Source: an uncultured Actinomyces sp.
Lineage (GTDB): Bacteria > Actinomycetota > Actinomycetes > Actinomycetales > Actinomycetaceae
Length of the DNA: 9,646 nucleotides
NCBI GenBank assembly: GCA_900556405.1
Contig: USPB01000066.1
Coordinates: 1-9,646 of the forward strand
Direction of reading: 5' to 3'
A program made the position numbers and the translations under genes. This document shows, one piece after another, positions 6,109 through 9,646 of this stretch (its first letter is position 1; every line of letters begins with the position of its first letter). Under the pieces are notes generated by a model, which saw only the letters and a list, made by a program, of their open reading frames with translations, was not told where the DNA came from and searched no databases.

Positions 6109-6851
6109 GATGCGGAGGGAACGGAGGCAAAGACCTCGTGATGCGCGATGTCGGTCGTCCATCGCGACGTCGGCCAGATAACGGCCTGGACGGTACCCAC
6201 GACCGAGGACACAGGCACGTAGGGCGACTGCCCCGTCCCCATGTGATAACGAGAATCTGCAGAGTTAGAACGATTGTCACCCATCACCCACAGGTGCCCC
6301 TCGGGAACGACAACGTCGAAGGTGCGTTCACCACAGGGAACCTGGCCCGCTGGAACGTAGGTTTCATCCAGTTCAACCCCGTTGACGCTGACCTTGCCGG
6401 TCGCGCTCGTACAGGTCACGTGGTCTCCCCCAACGCCAATCACACGCTTCACGAGAGTCTGTTCACCGCCACCGGGGACAAACCCGGTGAACTCACCAAG
6501 CCGACGCAGAACAGAAGGTGCTGTCGTCTCCGACGTGCCGAGCCAACCAAGAGTGTCATCAAAAACGACGACGTCGCCACGGCGAACGTTCGACGTCAAC
6601 GCGTCGATACGCGAGACAGCGATCCGATCATCCTCAACGAGCGTGTTATGCATCGACGGTGACGGAATCCAGAAGACCTGCACGATGAAGGCGCGCAGGA
6701 GCGACGAAATCACAAGTGCAACGACGATGATCACGAGAATCTCGCGCAGCCACACGAGCGGGTTACGCCGCGCGCGGGCTTCCGCACGGTCACGATCTCG
6801 GAGCGAAGGCGCATGCAACGGTCCGAGAGTCGGGCCTGCAGTCGGGGTCAT
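6105..6851 (-). CDS. lepB: signal peptidase I
   Basis: The 248-residue membrane protease removes signal peptides from exported proteins, acting on the outer face of the membrane. A charged cytoplasmic N-terminus (about 1-35, rich in Arg) is followed by one membrane helix (about 38-58). Box B PSPSMHNTL contains the nucleophile Ser66. Lys135 in LVKRVIGVGGD (133-143) is the general base, and GDNRSNSADSR (191-201) is the last conserved box. The start at ATG 6851 has AAGGAG five bases upstream. The gene follows rplS, as in many actinobacteria, but a strong hairpin separates them, so its expression may be partly independent. Its 3' end overlaps rnhB by ATGA. An insert of about 25 residues between the catalytic Ser and Lys boxes (around GTSETTAPSVLRRLGEFTG) is Actinobacteria-like. 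Confidence 0.95.
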   Translation of the reverse strand: MTPTAGPTLGPLHAPSLRDRDRAEARARRNPLVWLREILVIIVVALVISSLLRAFIVQVFWIPSPSMHNTLVEDDRIAVSRIDALTSNVRRGDVVVFDDTLGWLGTSETTAPSVLRRLGEFTGFVPGGGEQTLVKRVIGVGGDHVTCTSATGKVSVNGVELDETYVPAGQVPCGERTFDVVVPEGHLWVMGDNRSNSADSRYHMGTGQSPYVPVSSVVGTVQAVIWPTSRWTTDIAHHEVFASVPSAS

Positions 6852-6893
6852 GCAATCTCCTTGTCGTTACGTCAACCATCCCAGGATACGGCG

Positions 6894-6924
6894 AGGCCCG
6901 ACACCGGCGCGCGGTGTCGGGCCT
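6894..6924 (-). terminator. strong GC-rich hairpin after rplS
   Basis: AGGCCCGACACC (6894-6905) pairs perfectly with GGTGTCGGGCCT (6913-6924), and one more G-C pair closes the loop. This is a 12-13 bp stem 38 nt beyond the rplS stop. On the minus strand there is no T run after the stem; on the plus strand there is TTT. In actinobacteria such stems without a U tract are often read as terminators. It probably ends or thins rplS transcripts before lepB. Confidence 0.65.
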
Positions 6925-6961
6925 TTCCGTGAAAAATGCCAAGGCTTGAGCCCGGCCGACC

Positions 6962-7318
6962 TCACTCGGCCTTGCCGGAACGGTGTTCCTTGATCTTCGC
7001 GGCCTTGCCGTGACGCTCACGCAGGTAGTAGAGCTTAGCGCGACGCACGTCACCCTTGGTGACGACCTCGATGTGGTCGATCGTGGGGGCGTGAACCGGG
7101 AAGGTACGCTCGACGCCCACACCGAAGGAAACCTTACGGATGGTGAACGTGGAGGACACACCGTGACCGCGACGAGCGATCACGACGCCCTGGAAGACCT
7201 GGATACGAGAGCGGTTGCCTTCGATAACCTTGACGTGCACCTTGAGGGTGTCGCCAGCTCGGAACGAGGGGATGTCATCGCGCAGCGATGCCGCATCAAC
7301 GGCGTCCAGCTTCTGCAT
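6962..7318 (-). CDS. rplS: 50S ribosomal protein bL19
   Basis: The product is a 118-residue ribosomal protein that sits at the interface of the 30S and 50S subunits. The whole chain matches bL19: QKLDAVDAASLRDDIPSF at the N-terminus, FRAGDTLKVHVKVIEG, RIQVFQGVVIARRG, STFTIRKVSFGVGVERTFPVHAP, and the basic C-terminus KLYYLRERHGKAAKIKEHR. The start at ATG 7318 has AAGGAG five bases before it. An in-frame ATG at 7336 lies upstream of that ribosome site and is rejected. The gene is preceded by its own promoter and a folded leader, and followed by a strong hairpin, so it can be transcribed as a single-gene unit even though it lies between trmD and lepB. Confidence 0.97.
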   Translation of the reverse strand: MQKLDAVDAASLRDDIPSFRAGDTLKVHVKVIEGNRSRIQVFQGVVIARRGHGVSSTFTIRKVSFGVGVERTFPVHAPTIDHIEVVTKGDVRRAKLYYLRERHGKAAKIKEHRSGKAE

Positions 7319-7323
7319 TTCTT

Positions 7324-7441
7324 CTCCTTGACGCATCTGCCGCAGGTCGGAAGCGCCTGGTTGGGCGGGTTTTACCCGCTCATCTGACGTGTGATCGTGC
7401 GCCTCGGTGTCCCCCTGCGGCAGGATGAACCGCGCACAATC
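7324..7441 (-). ncRNA. candidate structured leader RNA of rplS
   Basis: The minus-strand transcript ahead of rplS can fold into nested helices. P1 pairs CCUGCGGCAG (7346-7337) with CUGCCGCAGG (7423-7414), a perfect 10-bp closing helix. P2 pairs AGGCGC (7404-7399) with GCGCUU (7356-7351), six pairs including one G-U. P3 is a GCGGGU-AAA-ACCCGC hairpin (7379-7365). The 3' strand of P1 ends 7 nt before the AAGGAG of rplS. Position and shape fit a ribosomal-protein autoregulatory leader. Leaders of bL19 genes are known in other phyla, but I cannot say whether this one matches any described class. Confidence 0.45.
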
Positions 7442-7447
7442 CCGGCT

Positions 7448-7456
7448 ATTATCCCA
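7448..7456 (-). promoter_or_regulatory. extended -10 promoter of rplS
   Basis: On the minus strand TGG-GATAAT (7456-7448) matches an extended -10 element (TGn plus 5 of 6 of TATAAT). It lies about 130 bp upstream of the rplS start and just before the folded leader. No good -35 is visible at 16-18 bp (best TGGCAG), which is consistent with an extended -10 promoter. The start of transcription would be near 7441. Confidence 0.5.
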
Positions 7457-7490
7457 CAGGCCCTAGCACATCTGCCAGTGCGCCGCCGCA

Positions 7491-8843
7491 TTACGCGGTG
7501 AGATCACGCACCATGACAACGTCGTAGTTGCGCACGCCTCCCACCTCAAACGTACGGCTCGAGCGTTTGCGGAAGCCGTGGCGCTTGTAGAAGTTCTGCG
7601 CTTTCTTATTGCTGCGATTGGTACCCAAGACGATGGACGTGTGCCCAGCCTCGCCTGCGTCGGCGACGGCTCGTTCGATCAGCGCATCGGCGATACCGCT
7701 CCCCCGCCACTCCTCGTCCACGTAGCACTTGGACAGGTAGGCACTGCCTTCCTCGACGCGCCCGGGGCGCACAAGATCACCGGGCAGCGCGTGGGTGCCA
7801 ACGTGGGTCAGCACATAACCGACGAGCGTGCCCTCGACCTCGGCAACAAAAAGCCGATGCTCCTCAGGAGAGGAGATGACTGCCGCAAAGACGGTCGGCG
7901 ACAGCTGTGTTGCGATGTGTTCCTCGATCGCCTCAGCTGGGAGGGAGAACGGGCACGCATCCGGGAAGGTACGCGCAGCAAGCTCACTGACAGCGGCGGC
8001 ATCGTCAGGTCGCGCGAGGCGCACATCCAGGCGATGCGCGGAGCCGTCACGGGTGTAGGCGACGCCGCAAGAAGCGAGTGCCGCACGATCCTCACCCGTC
8101 AGCGACGAGGCATCCAACGAGAGCGCGAGATCGGGACGCACCCGCGTCGTCTTCTCAATCGCGCGGTCGCGCCGCCAGCGCTCAATGGCCGCATGGTTGC
8201 CACCGAGAAGGACATTGGGAATCTCAAGGGAGCGAAACTCCCGCGGCTTCGTATACACGGGATACTCGAGCAACCCAGCACCCGAGTGTGACTCTTCCAC
8301 CAGAGAGTCCGGGTTCCCCATGAAGCCATCGAGCAGACGAGCAACCGCCTCCGTCAACACCATCGCCGCAACCTCACCACCGTTGAGGACGTAGTCGCCG
8401 ATGGAAAACTCGACGACCTCAACGCCGACGCCTCGGTAATGCTCGGCGACGCGCGCGTCGATCCCCTCGTAGCGTCCACAGGCGACGATGATCTGGTCGG
8501 CGTGCGCGAGGTCCTCCACCCGGGCCTGCGTCAACGGTGTTCCCGAAGGCGTGGGGATCGCTAGGACACGGCGGAACGAGGCCGGGGCCCCTTCGCCGCA
8601 ACGCTCCGGAAGCGGGACGGACAGCACCTCGTCCAAGGCACGGGCCCACACGTCCGCGCGCATCACCATGCCGGCGCCACCACCGTACGGCGTATCGTCA
8701 ACGCTGCGATGCCTGCCGGTGGCCCAGTTGCGAAGGTCATGCGGGTGAAGGTCCACAAGGCCTGTCTCCTCCGCCTTGCCCATCAGGGACAGACGCAGGG
8801 GCGCGAAGTAGTCGGGGAAGATAGAGATCAGATCGAAACGCAC
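7491..8843 (-). CDS. trmD: tRNA (guanine37-N1)-methyltransferase TrmD fused to a GNAT domain
   Basis: The 450-residue protein is roughly twice as long as ordinary TrmD. Residues 1-250 are the SPOUT methyltransferase that makes m1G37 in tRNAs and prevents frameshifting: MRFDLISIFPDYF, DDTPYGGGAGMVM (49-61), ACGRYEGIDAR (121-131), SIGDYVLNGGE (147-157, part of the knotted AdoMet site), GLLEYPVYTKP and IPNVLLGGNHAAIERWR. The Asp used as catalytic base in H. influenzae TrmD (EDSF motif, D169) is replaced by Glu in EESH (183-186). Residues about 271-450 are a GNAT acetyltransferase, with CYVDEEWRGSGIADALIERA as motif A and NKKAQNFYKRHGF as motif B. The start is taken as GTG 8843, which gives the standard TrmD N-terminus 4 bp behind rimM; the ATGs further upstream lie inside rimM. 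Continuous reading frame rules out a simple gene pair. Confidence 0.93.
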   Translation of the reverse strand: MRFDLISIFPDYFAPLRLSLMGKAEETGLVDLHPHDLRNWATGRHRSVDDTPYGGGAGMVMRADVWARALDEVLSVPLPERCGEGAPASFRRVLAIPTPSGTPLTQARVEDLAHADQIIVACGRYEGIDARVAEHYRGVGVEVVEFSIGDYVLNGGEVAAMVLTEAVARLLDGFMGNPDSLVEESHSGAGLLEYPVYTKPREFRSLEIPNVLLGGNHAAIERWRRDRAIEKTTRVRPDLALSLDASSLTGEDRAALASCGVAYTRDGSAHRLDVRLARPDDAAAVSELAARTFPDACPFSLPAEAIEEHIATQLSPTVFAAVISSPEEHRLFVAEVEGTLVGYVLTHVGTHALPGDLVRPGRVEEGSAYLSKCYVDEEWRGSGIADALIERAVADAGEAGHTSIVLGTNRSNKKAQNFYKRHGFRKRSSRTFEVGGVRNYDVVMVRDLTA

Positions 8844-8847
8844 GAGC

Positions 8848-9360
8848 TTAGTGACCCTCGCGCTCCGAGACTGCATCATCATCAAAAAGCCCCGGTGGCG
8901 CGTCGATCACGACGGCGCCACCCTCGACGTCGACGGTCGGAACGAGCGCCGTCACGAAAGGCACCATAACGGTTCCATGCTCGGTGGCCACGAGGAGGAG
9001 ATCCTGAGCGGCACCGGGCCTCAACCCACTCACTGTCCCGAGGACATCTCCGGACGGAGTGCGCGCCTCAAGGCCCTTCAGCTCGTGCGGATACCAGGCG
9101 TCCTCCTCCGGATGCGCATCGACGAGCAGGCGCGCACCACGCAGCGCCTCGGCCTCCTCACGGGAATTGCATTCCTCAAACGAGGCAAGCACGCGCTCCT
9201 TATGGACACGAATGCTCCTCACCGTGAGGGAGCGCTTCTCCCCTGCAACATCCAACCGGGCACCGGGTGCCAGGACCTCGGGGTCGTCACTGCGCACGTC
9301 CACGATAACCTCTCCGCGCAGGCCGTGGGCGGGGCCGACGATAGCGGCGGTGAGCTGCAT
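8848..9360 (-). CDS. rimM: ribosome maturation factor RimM
   Basis: RimM binds uS19 in the 30S head and helps late 16S rRNA maturation. The 170-residue product has normal length. Residues 1-85 form the RimM N-terminal barrel (IVGPAHGLRGEVIVDVRSDDP, with the conserved GxxHGLRGE pattern; EEAEALRGARLLVD near its end). Residues 88-165 form the PRC-barrel (DAWYPHELKGLEA, GDVLGTVSGL, AAQDLLLV, MVPFVTALVPTVD, IDAPPGLFDDD). The start at ATG 9360 has GAGGAG five bases upstream. trmD follows after 4 bp, so the pair is surely co-transcribed and likely coupled, as in most bacteria. The KH gene is upstream but separated by hairpins. Confidence 0.95.
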   Translation of the reverse strand: MQLTAAIVGPAHGLRGEVIVDVRSDDPEVLAPGARLDVAGEKRSLTVRSIRVHKERVLASFEECNSREEAEALRGARLLVDAHPEEDAWYPHELKGLEARTPSGDVLGTVSGLRPGAAQDLLLVATEHGTVMVPFVTALVPTVDVEGGAVVIDAPPGLFDDDAVSEREGH

Positions 9361-9379
9361 ATGTTCTCCTCACGATGTA

Positions 9380-9393
9380 CGGGGACTCCCCCG
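9380..9393 (-). other. second small hairpin in the rimM leader
   Basis: CGGGG-GAGT-CCCCG on the minus strand is a 5-bp stem with a 4-nt loop. It lies between the terminator-like hairpin behind the KH gene and the rimM Shine-Dalgarno sequence. It could be part of a leader or only strengthen the first hairpin. Confidence 0.35.
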
Positions 9394-9406
9394 AAGGATA
9401 CAACGA

Positions 9407-9431
9407 AGGGGCCCGGCAGTGCCGGACCCCT
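9407..9431 (-). terminator. hairpin terminator between the KH gene and rimM
   Basis: Minus-strand AGGGGTCCGGC and GCCGGGCCCCT form an 11-position stem with one mismatch (A9426 on the plus strand opposite C9412) and a 3-nt loop. It lies 18 nt after the KH-gene stop and is followed by TTCGTT. It is a reasonable, probably leaky terminator inside a cluster that is often treated as a single operon. Confidence 0.55.
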
Positions 9432-9449
9432 CCGTGACGTGTGCGAGTC

Positions 9450-9646
9450 TTACTCGCGATCCGTGTCGACGACGTCAACGCGGACAGTGCCACGCGTGGA
9501 CAGCGCACCCATGACGGTGCGCAGGGCGCGAGCCGTCCGACCGCCGCGTCCGATGACGCGACCCAGATCCTCAGGGTTCACGCGAACCTCGAGAAGCTGG
9601 CCACGTCGCATGGAACGAGGCGTCACCTCGACATCTTCGGGGTGGT
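9450..9646 (-). CDS. khpA: KH-domain RNA-binding protein KhpA, 5' end missing
   Basis: Only the last 64 residues are in the window; the start lies off the right edge. The visible part reads HPEDVEVTPRSMRRG, then LEVRVNPEDLGRVIGRGGRTARALRT (by its key residues I31, G32, R33, G34, G35 and R36, the GxxG loop that grips RNA), and ends VDVVDTDRE. This is the typical C-terminal two thirds of the roughly 75-80-residue KhpA (YlqC) protein, a small RNA chaperone that in some Gram-positives pairs with KhpB. In actinobacteria it is encoded between rpsP and rimM, and this matches. Confidence 0.9.
   Translation of the reverse strand, partial: HPEDVEVTPRSMRRGQLLEVRVNPEDLGRVIGRGGRTARALRTVMGALSTRGTVRVDVVDTDRE

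Noticed and set aside
7449..7460. DnaA-box-like TTATCCCACAGG at the rplS promoter
   Set aside because: It has an extra C inside the 9-mer, so it is not a real DnaA box; the resemblance comes from overlap with the -10 element.
7578..8291. 237-residue plus-strand open frame antisense to trmD
   Set aside because: It mirrors a well-supported gene, has no recognisable motif and no good ribosome site.
8844..8885. Run of four ATG codons as the trmD start
   Set aside because: These lie inside the rimM coding region, where they arise from the GAT repeats of DDD; GTG 8843 gives the standard TrmD start.
1..9646. Mobile element, prophage, defence system or CRISPR array
   Set aside because: All genes are conserved core genes in a conserved order; the only recombinase is the housekeeping XerC, and no direct repeat array or terminal inverted repeats were seen.

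Overview
The window is a stretch of conserved housekeeping chromosome from a high-GC Gram-positive bacterium (Actinomycetota). The proteins look most like Actinomyces/Schaalia relatives, but that rank is an impression and was not computed. The gene order M23-type protein (+), then xerC, dprA, comM, yraN, a DUF2469 gene, rnhB, lepB, rplS, trmD, rimM and a KH-domain gene (all -), matches the order in Mycobacterium tuberculosis from Rv2891 to Rv2908c. I see no insertion sequence, prophage, CRISPR array, tRNA or rRNA.

Layout from left to right. Positions 1-304 are a non-coding region between the plus-strand M23-like gene and, by synteny, rpsB, which would lie just off the left edge on the minus strand. 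This region holds a likely leftward promoter, small UUCG-type hairpins, a 12-bp palindrome and two perfect DnaA boxes 30 bp apart. The M23-like secreted protein (305-835) runs head-on into xerC. The block xerC-dprA-comM-yraN (894-4955) reads leftward with very short gaps or overlaps and joins DNA-processing functions: Xer recombinase, DNA-uptake/recombination mediator, ComM-type helicase and a nuclease-fold protein. Upstream of yraN is a second pair of DnaA boxes with the same 30-bp spacing; one of them forms the loop of the terminator of the DUF2469 gene. DUF2469, rnhB and lepB follow. lepB and rnhB overlap by an ATGA. rplS stands behind its own promoter and a folded leader, and is closed by a strong hairpin. 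trmD is fused to a GNAT acetyltransferase domain and lies 4 bp behind rimM. A KH-domain RNA-binding gene is cut by the right edge.

Functionally the right half serves ribosome and tRNA maturation (KhpA-like, RimM, TrmD, bL19), the middle serves protein export and RNA/DNA hybrid removal (LepB, RNase HII), and the left half serves DNA processing. GC-rich hairpins after the KH gene, rplS and the DUF2469 gene suggest that this long same-strand run is several transcription units, not one.

The items most worth a second look are the duplicated paired DnaA-box arrangement, the candidate rplS leader RNA with a 10-bp closing helix, the TrmD-GNAT fusion with a Glu at the usual catalytic Asp position, and an M23-family protein that has lost most of its zinc site.
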